Source of the DNA: Caldilineaceae bacterium
GTDB taxonomy: Bacteria; Chloroflexota; Anaerolineae; Caldilineales; Caldilineaceae
Assembly (NCBI GenBank): GCA_020634815.1
Contig: JACKBA010000032.1
Location: 1 to 64,000, forward strand
DNA: 64,000 nucleotides
Direction of reading: 5' to 3'
The position numbers and the translations under genes are program-made. Numbering within the stretch: position 1 is the stretch's first letter; every line of letters begins with the position of its first letter. The notes beneath the pieces are model-generated. The model searched no databases. It was not told the origin of the DNA and was given only the letters and a program-made list of their open reading frames with translations. Below are positions 22,483 to 31,410 of this stretch, in pieces.

Positions 22483-23327
22483 GCGTCAACCGCGGCCAGC
22501 GCACGCGCAATGACACGGGCATCCATCGCAAAGTGATCACCCAGCGTTGTCGCCAATCCTTCGGCGTCAAGCGCAAGATCCTCGCGTTGCCCTGTCTTCG
22601 TGAACGCCTCCAGCCGGTAGGGCCGCTCCCCGCTGTTGAACCGAAACACCCGGTCGCCCACCACGCGCGTGACGATCACGCGATCCAGAAACAATCCGCG
22701 TTCGCCGTAGTCGGCCGAACTCGCCGCAAAGTAGTCGGCATCGGCGACGGGCGCATCGCGCAACGTGAACGCATAGCGCTTGGGGTGTCGCGTGCGTTCG
22801 ATCACGTAGCTTCCGGCGCCGTCAGGCCGTGCGCTGTAGGTGTGGAATGGACCGCGGCTGCATGTCGTGTGCGTAGCGTCGAGCGCGAGCGGGCAATGCA
22901 GCGGCAGGCCGACGTCGACGAGATAGCGCGTCTCGCCCAGCAGCACCACGATGGCCGTGTGACAGCCCACCGTGTCGCCCATGTCGTTGACGGTGAGATA
23001 GCCGTCAAAGCCCAGCGCGCGTAACAGCGCAAAGAAGGCGTAATTGCTCTCAAAACAGGTGCCGCCGCCACCCCGTTCCAGCGCATCCGCCCAGAATTCG
23101 ACCGGACGGCGCGCCGCAATGGCCACGCTGGTTGCCCCGTGCTTGCGGGTGATGCGGAAGGCGCTCTCCCACGGCACGCGCCGCACGTAGGCGGCGATCA
23201 GCGCGGCGAGCGTGGCCCGGCCAACCGGGCCACGCCGAACGTCCAGATAGGTCAGGATGCGCGCGGTGAGTGAAGGCGAGAGTGCGCCGGGCGCTTCGTC
23301 TTTGCCCGGCAGGGTGCTGCCTGTCAC
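22479..23327 (-). CDS. Arylamine N-acetyltransferase family protein
   Basis: 282 aa. The cysteine protease-like NAT triad is visible: Cys91 in RGGGGTCFESNYAFFALLRALGF, His123 in CHTAIVVLL and Asp138 in YLVDVG. NAT enzymes move acetyl from acetyl-CoA to arylamines or hydrazines, or build amides in secondary metabolism. GTG at 23325-23327 is chosen because it overlaps the stop of the upstream gene (GTGA), while a longer frame would run deep into that gene. The C-terminal half is divergent, so substrate cannot be inferred. Confidence 0.85.
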   Translation of the reverse strand: MTGSTLPGKDEAPGALSPSLTARILTYLDVRRGPVGRATLAALIAAYVRRVPWESAFRITRKHGATSVAIAARRPVEFWADALERGGGGTCFESNYAFFALLRALGFDGYLTVNDMGDTVGCHTAIVVLLGETRYLVDVGLPLHCPLALDATHTTCSRGPFHTYSARPDGAGSYVIERTRHPKRYAFTLRDAPVADADYFAASSADYGERGLFLDRVIVTRVVGDRVFRFNSGERPYRLEAFTKTGQREDLALDAEGLATTLGDHFAMDARVIARALAAVDA

Positions 23328-23671
23328 GCTTTGAGCGGCACGGCAGCCTTGCAGTAAGGGCACTGCGCGGTGGTTGCACCGGTCCAGACAACACTCTCAG
23401 CGCTGATGGCGGCGCCGCACGTCGGGCAGTTGGCCGGTACAGAGAGGGCAGCCTGGCGTGCGGCCTGGACAACCTGCTCCTTCTCCGCATCGCGCTTGGC
23501 AAAGCCCTGCAACACGGCCTGAGTAATGCCGCTGAGGGCGACGAGAATCAGGATACCCGGAAACCAGTTCTTGGTGTAGAAGAGGATCGCCAGGCCGATG
23601 AGCCAGATGCCCGACTGAATGGCCGCGTAGAGCCCGGTCAATTCGCGTTCCTTGGACTTTGTGTCGCTCAT
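23324..23671 (-). CDS. Small membrane protein with C-terminal zinc ribbon
   Basis: 115 aa. Two close hydrophobic segments (about residues 14-31 and 35-52) are followed by a charged helix and a zinc ribbon formed by CPTCG and CPYCK 25 residues apart. ATG has GGAGG nearby. It is coupled to the N-acetyltransferase gene by a 4-bp overlap. Function unknown; the ribbon is probably cytoplasmic. Confidence 0.8.
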   Translation of the reverse strand: MSDTKSKERELTGLYAAIQSGIWLIGLAILFYTKNWFPGILILVALSGITQAVLQGFAKRDAEKEQVVQAARQAALSVPANCPTCGAAISAESVVWTGATTAQCPYCKAAVPLKA

Positions 23672-23752
23672 CTGGCTGCCTCCGTAGGCTGATGCGGCAT
23701 GGGTGCCGTCGAATTCTCTCCCGTCCATTGTACGCAGGGAGTTGCAAATAGA

Positions 23753-23789
23753 CCAACGCGGCGCCAGAGTTGATCCGGCGCCGCGTTGG
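23753..23789 (-). terminator. Stem-loop, likely terminator of the two secreted-protein genes
   Basis: Perfect 13-bp inverted repeat (23753-23765 against 23777-23789) with an 11-nt loop. On the minus strand it is followed by TCTATTT, a weak U-tract. It lies 45 nt after the stop of the PA14-like gene. Confidence 0.6.
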
Positions 23790-23833
23790 ATTGCATTATT
23801 CACACTGCCGGCCAAGCCGGCGTCAGCACCTGA

Positions 23834-24634
23834 CTAGCTGGGGAACCAGCCCGCTTCGGTTTTGGAACACTTGGCGTTCTGCGGGTCCTTATTGGGGAAG
23901 AGTTGCATGCGCTGGGTCTGGTCGGCCTTGCAGTTCTGCCAGACGACAATCTGCGGCTCCATCTGGATCGATCCCATGTTGGGCGCATCCCACGCGCCGT
24001 TGGAGACGAAGCAGTTGGACTGGTGGATCTGCTGCTGAGCGCAGTTGGTGTAGTTACCGAACTGCGTGTTGGGCCCGGAAGACGGCGGCGGGAAGATCGT
24101 TCCTGACGGCGGCGGTGGCGGCGGCGCCGGGGTCGGCGGGATCGGCAGCGGCGCCGGGCCGGGCGCCGGCTTGAAGTACTGCCAGCTCGCATAGAGATAG
24201 GCCGGGCCGGTGAACTGCACGTAGTCGATCTGGATGGTGTGGTTGCCCTGCACCAGCGGCACGCTGATGGTGACCGGCTTGCCAGGGATGTTCTGGCCGA
24301 CGGTGTTGGCATACATGACGCCGTCCACGTAGAGAATGAACGCATCGTCGGCGACGATCTGGAAGGTATAGCTGCCGGCGTAGAAGAACGAGTTGGTAGT
24401 CAGCCGCGCGCTCCAGTTCTGTGACGGCATGTTGGGCACGGGCGGCATGTCGCTGCCCCAGTTGTAGGAGATGGCGTTGGCGTACTCCGTATAGACCGGC
24501 GCACCAGACCAATTCGTGTTGTTGAAATACGAGACCTGCCAGGGACTGGTCGTTTGGGCAAGTGCGGCCTGCGGCAGCAGCACAGCGCTCAAGAGCAGCG
24601 CAAGCACCGCCAGCGTAGATAGATGTCGTTTCAT
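23834..24634 (-). CDS. Secreted PA14-like domain protein
   Basis: 266 aa. A signal peptide (MKRHLSTLAVLALLLSAVLL, cleavage after about ALAQ) is followed by a PA14/beta-sandwich-like domain (~30-145; WQVSYFNNTNWSG, WSARLTTNSFFYAGSYTF, DDAFILYVDGVM, GNHTIQIDYVQFTGPAYLYASW). Then come a Pro-rich linker (~147-180) and a ~75-residue tail with four Cys, likely two disulfides. PA14 domains commonly bind carbohydrate; DDAFILYVDG corresponds to the typical ligand loop. The tail is unrecognised. ATG at 24632-24634 is chosen for the signal peptide and upstream AAGGAA. Confidence 0.82.
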   Translation of the reverse strand: MKRHLSTLAVLALLLSAVLLPQAALAQTTSPWQVSYFNNTNWSGAPVYTEYANAISYNWGSDMPPVPNMPSQNWSARLTTNSFFYAGSYTFQIVADDAFILYVDGVMYANTVGQNIPGKPVTISVPLVQGNHTIQIDYVQFTGPAYLYASWQYFKPAPGPAPLPIPPTPAPPPPPPSGTIFPPPSSGPNTQFGNYTNCAQQQIHQSNCFVSNGAWDAPNMGSIQMEPQIVVWQNCKADQTQRMQLFPNKDPQNAKCSKTEAGWFPS

Positions 24635-24688
24635 GGTTGTTGTTCCTTCGGTTTCCATGGAAATCAGTGGCTGGTCACAGGATTCCGC

Positions 24689-25759
24689 TTACGGCTGGGC
24701 GGCCGGGGTCGATTCCGGTGTCGGCACATCCAACTGCTCCGGTTCTTCGTCGAGCCCCTCCATGATCGTGAGCGTGCCAGACAGCGGGTTCTCCGGATCG
24801 ATGCGTCCAACCCAGACGCCGTAGAAGCCCGCCGGCGCCGGAATGTCGACACGCGGGTTGGCATTGACCCCCGCCTCGTGGTCGTCATTACAGAAGAAGA
24901 ACTCCTCGCCGGCAACCAGCAGGGTTGCGTCACCGTCGCCTTCAAAGAAGACGCGCAGGTTGTCGGAGCTGCCGGTGTACTCGAAGAGGAAGTCGGGAGG
25001 GCCTGCAGTCACCAGACCGCTACAAACAACATCGCTCACATCTTCCGGCTCGAGACGGAACGCAGGCAGGTCACCCTCGACCGTGAGATCGACCGTCACC
25101 GGATCGCTGCCATCCTCGATCACGACATCGGGTTCCAGGCCGTCCTCGACCGGCGCCTGCATTTCGGCGGCGCTATCGTCGGGGACGGGCACGACCTCAT
25201 CCGCCGGCAGCGTCTCGCGCTTGATCAGCTTGCCCGGCGCGAAATTATCGATCGACACATCTTCACGTGCGGTAATCACCAGCAGGCCGGGGATCAGTTG
25301 CTGTTCCTCGAAGGTACCGACGAAAATCTTGTAGGTGCCGGTCACCGGATTGGTCATGCCGATGGACGCGTCGAGCACATTTTCGCCCGCGTCGTCGTTG
25401 CAGAGATAGGAACCATCGGGAAGTTCGATCGTCAGCGTCGAGTCGTGGTCGCTAAAGAAGAAGACCGTCGCCTGCTCAACCTGCCCCTGCCAGTTGACCG
25501 ACACGACCGGCTTGTCGTTAATCCAGCCGACGCAGCTTTCGTCGAGCGTCGACGAATCGACCTCGCCGCCACCATTCACGCTGACAAGGAACGGATCGAG
25601 GACGAACCCCTGCTGAAAATCGACCGAGACATAGGCGCTCGGTTCGGCCGGGGTTTCTTCGGCGGCGTCCGTCGCCGGCTCGTCGGTCTGCGCGGCAACA
25701 GCCCCGCCAAACCAGACAAGCAACGCCAGGGCTGCCAACAGCGCGAGAATCTTTCTCAT
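24689..25759 (-). CDS. Secreted protein with two pre-peptidase-like beta-sandwich repeats
   Basis: 356 aa with a signal peptide (MRKILALLAALALLVWFGG, cleavage near AVAAQ). Two repeats of about 90 residues (~73-162 and ~243-330) share the plan C-x-G, a beta-strand with FFF, xxDxxLT(I)..G..Y/F-x-CNDD, then a G-T/F-Y-x-[IV]-[FW]-V-G motif and a closing LxIT/LTI strand. Each carries one Cys pair. This is PPC-like and suggests an extracellular binding role. It is acidic, with low-complexity Asp/Glu/Pro linkers and an E/P/T-rich C-terminus. It lies upstream of the PA14 gene on the same strand. Confidence 0.78.
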   Translation of the reverse strand: MRKILALLAALALLVWFGGAVAAQTDEPATDAAEETPAEPSAYVSVDFQQGFVLDPFLVSVNGGGEVDSSTLDESCVGWINDKPVVSVNWQGQVEQATVFFFSDHDSTLTIELPDGSYLCNDDAGENVLDASIGMTNPVTGTYKIFVGTFEEQQLIPGLLVITAREDVSIDNFAPGKLIKRETLPADEVVPVPDDSAAEMQAPVEDGLEPDVVIEDGSDPVTVDLTVEGDLPAFRLEPEDVSDVVCSGLVTAGPPDFLFEYTGSSDNLRVFFEGDGDATLLVAGEEFFFCNDDHEAGVNANPRVDIPAPAGFYGVWVGRIDPENPLSGTLTIMEGLDEEPEQLDVPTPESTPAAQP

Positions 25760-25809
25760 ATTGGGACTCCTTGGTAGATTTTGATTGACACCGTTGTAGC
25801 GGCGATTCT

Positions 25810-25838
25810 ATTGTGCCTGGAATCGCGCTTGTTGCCAA
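25810..25838 (-). promoter_or_regulatory. Probable promoter of the secreted-protein genes
   Basis: On the minus strand TTGGCA, 17 bp, CACAAT (5/6 and 4-5/6). It lies about 50 nt before the ATG. Confidence 0.45.
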
Positions 25839-25995
25839 TTACGTTTTTCGTCAGGCACTGGTTCCCTTCGCGACGATCTGGATGCCAATCAAGTGGCCGG
25901 TCGTTTCGCCGCAGGCAGCACCTTGGTTACAATTGAACGGGCACCCCCGCCGGATCGGTCAATAGCGTTCAAGCGTTTCGATAGGAGGACCGCAT

Positions 25996-26993
25996 ATGAA
26001 GACCCGCATTCTCATCCTTCTCCTGGCCATGCTCGTGATGGCCGTCGCAACCGGCTGCACCGCCGTGGCGCCAGCGCCCGCCGCCGGCGATGGCGCAGCG
26101 ATGACCACCGTGCGCATCGGCACGCAGCCGTGGATTGGCTACGGTCCGTGGTGGATCGCCCAGGAAAAAGGCTTGTTCGAGAAGTACGGCATCCAGGCCG
26201 AACTGATCGACTTCGTAACCGACACCGAGGTCAACGCCGCTTTTGCGTCCGGCAACATGGATGTGGCCAATGTCGCCTCGCACACGGCCATCAAGCTCTT
26301 CGCCAACGGCGTCGATCTGAGCGTCGTGCTGCTGGAAGATGTCTCGACCACGGCGGATGCGATCCTGGCGCCGTCGGCGATTGCGACCGTGGCCGACTTG
26401 GCCGGAAAGACTGTTGCTTACGAGGAAGGCTCGACCAGCGACCTGCTGCTCAACTACGCCCTACTGCAGAACAACATGAGCCTGTCCGACATCAACCCGG
26501 CGCCCATGCCCGCGGCCGACGCCGGCGCGGCGCTGATCGCCGGGCAGGTCGACAGCGCGGTGACCTACGAGCCGTATATCTCCGAAGCCGTCAACCAGAA
26601 TCCCGACATCAAGCTGCTCTACACGGCGGCCGAGCGCTCGGGGCTCATCTCCGACGTGCTGGCGGCACGCACACCCTTTGCCACCGAGAACCCCGACGTC
26701 ATGCGCAACCTGCTCAAGGTGTGGGGCGAGGCGGTGGACTTCCTGCGCGCCAACCCTGACGAGGGACGCGCCATCATCGCCGAAGCCGTGGGCAGTTCGC
26801 CGGAAGAGCTCGTCACCGCCTTTGAGGGCGTCGCCTTCTACAACCTGGACGAAAATGTGCAGTACCTGGCGTTCAGCAGCGAGAATGCCGCGGCCGTCTT
26901 CAACGACGTGCAGACCATCGCCCTGGCCATCGGACTGATCGACGAACCGGTCGACCTCAACCAGATGGTTGACGCCAACTATCTGCTGACGGA

Positions 26994-26997
<4 letters not shown>
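25996..26997 (+). CDS. ABC transporter substrate-binding lipoprotein (SsuA/TauA/NMT1-like)
   Basis: 333 aa. A lipoprotein signal with lipobox ATGC (Cys21) is followed by an NMT1/ThiY-like type II periplasmic binding domain starting TTVRIGTQPWIGYGPWWIAQEKGLFEKYGI. Family substrates include sulfonates, taurine, nitrate, bicarbonate and pyrimidine precursors; the specific one is not readable. ATG is preceded by AGGAGG. The stop overlaps the permease ATG by 4 nt. TACAAT at 25928-25933 could be its -10, but the -35 is poor. Confidence 0.9.
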
Positions 26998-27854
<857 letters not shown>

Positions 27855-27880
27855 ACGACTCGTTCAGGTCGTGAATGAAG

Positions 27881-28095
27881 AATAGACCGCGGATTAGACG
27901 GATTTGGCGGATGCTCACGGATTTCATCCGAGCACTATCCGGATTTGTCTGTCTAATCCGTCTAATCCGTGGTCGATTTGCTGGGCTGCTATTATAGGAA
28001 TAGACCGCGGACTAGACGGTTTTGGCGGATGCTCACGGATTTCTTCCGAACACTATCCGGCTTTGTCCGTCTAATCCGCCTCATCCGTGGGCTAT
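27881..28095 (+). repeat. Two tandem copies of a 118-bp inverted-repeat unit
   Basis: Copy 1 is about 27881-27978 and copy 2 about 27999-28095, offset 118 bp. Each has a left arm with TAGACCGCGGATTAGACGG and a right arm with CGTCTAATCCGTCTAATCCG (9-bp-period repeats) that can pair around a TCACGGATTTCATCC-like middle. It starts 26 nt after the permease stop. No gene is seen in the permease-ATPase gap. Confidence 0.88.
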
Positions 28096-28154
28096 TGACT
28101 TCGCTGCTATGCAGCACCGGGCGCGTTTGACAACGCACGAGAAGGGTAAGACGG

Positions 28155-28931
28155 GTGGAGCAGGGCAAATTGCTGGTTGAGAACGTGTGGAAGATCTTCG
28201 GCGACCGACGCGACGCCGACGTGGTGGCCGTGCAGGATCTGTCGCTGGCGGTGCGCGACAACGAGTTCGTCTCGCTCGTCGGGCCGTCGGGCTGCGGCAA
28301 GTCCACGCTGCTTATGATGGCGGCCGGACTGGAGTCGATCAGTGCGGGCGACATCCTCTTTGATGGGACGCCCGTCACCGGCCCCGGCGCCGACCGCGGC
28401 ATGGTCTTCCAGAGCTACACCCTCTTCCCGTGGTTGAGCGTCGAGGAGAACATCCGCTTTGCGCTCAAGAAGAGCGGGCTGGGCCGCAGCGAACAGGGCG
28501 CGCTCGTACGCGAGCACATCCAGCTCGTCGGCCTCACGGGCTTCGAGCGCGCCTACCCCAACCAGCTATCGGGCGGCATGCGCCAGCGTGTGGCCATCGC
28601 GCGGGCGCTCGTCTACAAGCCGCGCATGCTGCTCATGGACGAACCCTTTGGCGCGCTCGATGCGCAGACGCGCCTGCAAATGCAGGAGTTGCTGCTCCAG
28701 GTCTGGCAGGCGCACCGCACGACCGTGCTCTTCGTCACGCACGACGTGGAGGAGGCGCTGCTCCTCTCCGACCGCATCTACGTCATGACGGCACGGCCGG
28801 GACGCATCAAGGCCGAGATCGCCGTCGACCTGCCGCGGCCGCGCAACCTGCTGGAAACCGAGAGCGACCCGCGCTTCGCCGCCCTGCGCCGCCAGGTGCT
28901 GACGCTGATCCGCGCAGAGGCACATATATAA
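28155..28931 (+). CDS. ABC transporter ATP-binding protein (SsuB/TauB-like)
   Basis: 258 aa nucleotide-binding subunit. Walker A is GPSGCGKST, the Q-loop is in MVFQSYTLFPWLSV, the signature LSGGMRQR, Walker B MLLMDEPFGALD and the switch His in FVTHDVEEAL. GTG at 28155 is used, with AAGGG upstream. It completes the SsuABC-like importer with the two preceding genes. Its stop codon is the first base of a triple repeat array. Confidence 0.93.
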   Translation: MEQGKLLVENVWKIFGDRRDADVVAVQDLSLAVRDNEFVSLVGPSGCGKSTLLMMAAGLESISAGDILFDGTPVTGPGADRGMVFQSYTLFPWLSVEENIRFALKKSGLGRSEQGALVREHIQLVGLTGFERAYPNQLSGGMRQRVAIARALVYKPRMLLMDEPFGALDAQTRLQMQELLLQVWQAHRTTVLFVTHDVEEALLLSDRIYVMTARPGRIKAEIAVDLPRPRNLLETESDPRFAALRRQVLTLIRAEAHI

Positions 28932-29325
28932 ACCGCTGCCACGAAGTCACAAAGGCACGAAGGGGCACGAAGGCAGAATGCGCTCTTGACACGTAGATGC
29001 ATCTTTGTGCCTCTTGGTGTTCTTGGCGTCTTTGTGGCAGCGGCTATCTCTGCCACGAAGAGGCACGAAAATAACCGCTGCCACGAAGTCACAAAGGCAC
29101 GAAGGGGCACGAAGGCAGAAGGCGCTCTTGACATGTAGATGGTTCTTTGTGCCTCTTGGTGTTCTTGGCGTCTTTGTGGCAGCGGCTATCTCTGCCACGA
29201 AGAGGCACGAAAATAACCGCTGCCACGAAGTCACAAAGGCACGAAGGCAGAATGCGCTCTTGACATGTAGATGCATCTTTGTGCCTCTTGGTGTTCTTGG
29301 CGTCTTTGTGGCAGCGGTATCTCTG
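28931..29325 (+). repeat. Three tandem copies of a 142-bp hairpin repeat
   Basis: Units start at 28931, 29073 and 29215: two full 142-bp copies and a third lacking 12 bp in its left arm. Each unit has a left arm with CTGCCACGAAGTCACAAAGG and a right arm with TCTTGGCGTCTTTGTGGCAG, so it folds on itself. The first two units end in a CTGCCACGAAGAGGCACGAA linker. The array starts on the ATPase stop codon. The copies are nearly identical, indicating recent duplication. There are no unique spacers, so this is not CRISPR. Confidence 0.92.
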
Positions 29326-29347
29326 GCACGAAGGAGTGCGAAGTTGG

Positions 29348-29376
29348 TTGGTCCGCAAGGTGGCGTAGGTTATAAT
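29348..29376 (+). promoter_or_regulatory. Promoter of the UPF0175/PIN pair
   Basis: TTGGTC (29348-29353), 17 bp, TATAAT (29371-29376). The predicted start is about 35 nt before the ATG. Confidence 0.65.
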
Positions 29377-29417
29377 GGTGGCAAGCAACTGGCAAGAATG
29401 GTTCCTGGAATTCTACG

Positions 29418-29699
29418 ATGGCACAGACGGTTACCCTAGCCCTTGAGATACCCTCCGACCTGGCGGCGTTACTTGGCGGTCGCGAGCAAGCCACCGAAGT
29501 GGTCAAGGAGCACGTTATCCTTGGGCTTTATCTGGAGAATCGGATATCCGGCGGCAAGGCGGCTGAACTCCTGGGACTGACCCGGCACGGATTTTTGGCG
29601 TTGCTGACGCGCAAGGGATTGGATTACTTCCGCCTGACCGAAGATGAGTGGCAGCAGGAAGCCACAGCCGTCAAGCTATGGGCCGACCGCCGTGAGTGA
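29418..29699 (+). CDS. UPF0175 family antitoxin
   Basis: 93 aa. The pattern is that of UPF0175: an N-terminal strand (TVTLALEIPSDLAALL), a helix, then a helix-turn-helix-like stretch RISGGKAAELLGLTRHGFLALLTRKGLDY. These proteins are predicted antitoxins paired with PIN/DUF3368 toxins, exactly the neighbour here. The last 8 bases overlap the toxin gene. It is probably a DNA-binding autorepressor of its own promoter just upstream (inference). Confidence 0.85.
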   Translation: MAQTVTLALEIPSDLAALLGGREQATEVVKEHVILGLYLENRISGGKAAELLGLTRHGFLALLTRKGLDYFRLTEDEWQQEATAVKLWADRRE

Positions 29700-30168
29700 A
29701 GTTGTTTCCAATACTGGCCCGCTGATTGCACTTGCCGGCATTGGTAGATTTTCTCTCCTACATGATCTTTTCGTCACAATCCACATTCCCGCGGCCGTTT
29801 TCGCTGAAGTTCAAGATGAGACAAGCCGAGCTGCGCTAGCGTCAGCCAATTGGCTGAAATTAAGGACCATTTCCTCGCCCCTCGCCGTTCAAATCCTCCG
29901 CGACGAACTCGACGCCGGAGAGAGCGAAGCCATCGTGCTCGCTACCGAACTCCAGGCCGGTTTGTTGCTCGTTGACGAACGTGCGGCCACTGCCAAAGCG
30001 CGCAACCGTGGGCTAACGACGATCGGAACGCTCGGTGTGTTGCTCATGGCGAAGGAACAAGGGTGTCTGGCTGCTGTCAAGCCGGCGATCGACGATCTCC
30101 GGCGCGCCGGATTTCACATGAGCGAATCGTTGTATCACATGGTTCTGGCAAGCGCCGGCGAAGAGTAG
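29692..30168 (+). CDS. PIN-domain toxin (DUF3368, VapC-like)
   Basis: 158 aa, predicted ribonuclease. The DUF3368 start SEVVSNTGPLIALAGIG, a central ELDAGESEAIVLA with a metal-binding Glu, and LLLVDERAATAKARNRG with Asp are present. The first acidic position of classical PIN domains is Asn here (SNTGPL), which I believe is frequent in this subfamily but could lower activity. GTG at 29692 is chosen; it overlaps the antitoxin end, as usual for such pairs. Confidence 0.85.
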   Translation: MSEVVSNTGPLIALAGIGRFSLLHDLFVTIHIPAAVFAEVQDETSRAALASANWLKLRTISSPLAVQILRDELDAGESEAIVLATELQAGLLLVDERAATAKARNRGLTTIGTLGVLLMAKEQGCLAAVKPAIDDLRRAGFHMSESLYHMVLASAGEE

Positions 30169-30222
30169 CAAACTACCCACTGTTGGACTTCTTCGAAATC
30201 TGTAGATTGACTGGATGGGCAC

Positions 30223-31410
30223 ATGAACTACCTCGACACCATCAATACCTTTGTCCGCGAGCAACTCTACCCGCTCGAGCCGCTGCTGCTGCAAGAGGGC
30301 TTCGACGCCGTCGAACCGCGGCTGGAGGCGCTGCGCCAGGAGGTGAAGGCCCTCGGGCTGTGGACGCCGCACCTGCCGCCCGACTTCGGCGGCATGGGGC
30401 TGCCGCTGCGCGACTTTGCCCAGGTGAGCGAGGCGCTGGGCCGCAGCCCGCTGGGCCACTACACCTTCAACTGTGCGGCGCCGGACATCGGCAACATGGA
30501 GCTGCTGCACGCCCACGGCACGGCGGAGCAGCAGGCGCGCTGGCTGCGCCCGCTCGCCGCCGGGGAGATCCGCAGTTGCTTCGCCATGACCGAACCGGAG
30601 CACGCCGGCTCCAACCCCGTGTGGATGAGCACCACAGCGCGACGCGAGGGCGACGAGTACGTCATCGACGGCCATAAGTGGTTCACCACTGCGGCCGACG
30701 GCGCCGCCTTTGCCGTGGTCATGGCCGTGACCGACGCCGAGAACCCCAAGGCGCACCGCCGCGCCTCGCAGATCATCGTGCCGCTGGCGACGCCGGGCTT
30801 CACCCTCGTGCGTAACATCTCGCTCATGGGCGAGCGGGGCAGCGGCTGGCTCTCGCACGGCGAGGTGCGCTTCGACGGCTGCCGCGTGCCGGTGAGCAAT
30901 CGCATCGGCGCCGAGGGGGCCGGCTTTGCCCTGGCGCAGGAACGGCTGGGGCCGGGGCGTATCCACCACTGCATGCGCTGGATCGGCATCTGCGAGCGCG
31001 CCTTTGACCTCATGTGCCGCTACGCCGTCGACCGCGAACTGGGGCCGGGCCGCCCCATCGCCGGCCAGCAGGTCGTGCAGCACTGGATCGCCGACAGCCG
31101 CGCCGACATCGACGCCGCGCGCCTGCTCGTGCTCGACGCCGCCGCCAAGATCGACACGGTGGGCGCGGCCGCCGCGCGCGTCGAGATTTCGACGATCAAG
31201 TTCTTCGTGGCCAACGTCTTGCAGCGCGTGCTCGACCGCGCCATCCAGGTGCACGGCGGGCTGGGCGTGACCGACGACACGCTGCTCGCCTTCTGGTGGC
31301 GCCACGAACGCGCCGCCCGCATCTACGACGGCGCCGACGAGGTGCACAAGGACGTGGTGGCGCGGCATGTGCTGCGCGGGTACGGGTTCGACACTCGTCG
31401 CACCGTCTAG
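30223..31410 (+). CDS. Acyl-CoA dehydrogenase family protein
   Basis: 395 aa FAD enzyme with the standard N-helical, beta and C-helical domains. CFAMTEPEHAGSNPVWMSTTA is the FAD/substrate signature, followed by YVIDGHKWFTTAADGA, and the C-terminal block is IQVHGGLGVTDDTLLAFWWR then IYDGADEVHKDVVARHVL. The ADGxDEVHxxxxAR tail resembles ACAD10/11-like enzymes that handle unusual or hydroxylated acyl-CoAs. No other beta-oxidation gene is adjacent. Its stop shares the bases CTAG with the convergent selB stop. Confidence 0.92.
   Translation: MNYLDTINTFVREQLYPLEPLLLQEGFDAVEPRLEALRQEVKALGLWTPHLPPDFGGMGLPLRDFAQVSEALGRSPLGHYTFNCAAPDIGNMELLHAHGTAEQQARWLRPLAAGEIRSCFAMTEPEHAGSNPVWMSTTARREGDEYVIDGHKWFTTAADGAAFAVVMAVTDAENPKAHRRASQIIVPLATPGFTLVRNISLMGERGSGWLSHGEVRFDGCRVPVSNRIGAEGAGFALAQERLGPGRIHHCMRWIGICERAFDLMCRYAVDRELGPGRPIAGQQVVQHWIADSRADIDAARLLVLDAAAKIDTVGAAAARVEISTIKFFVANVLQRVLDRAIQVHGGLGVTDDTLLAFWWRHERAARIYDGADEVHKDVVARHVLRGYGFDTRRTV

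Noticed and set aside
28931..29325. Possible CRISPR array
   Set aside because: Units are 142 bp, contiguous, self-complementary and without unique spacers; no cas gene is near.
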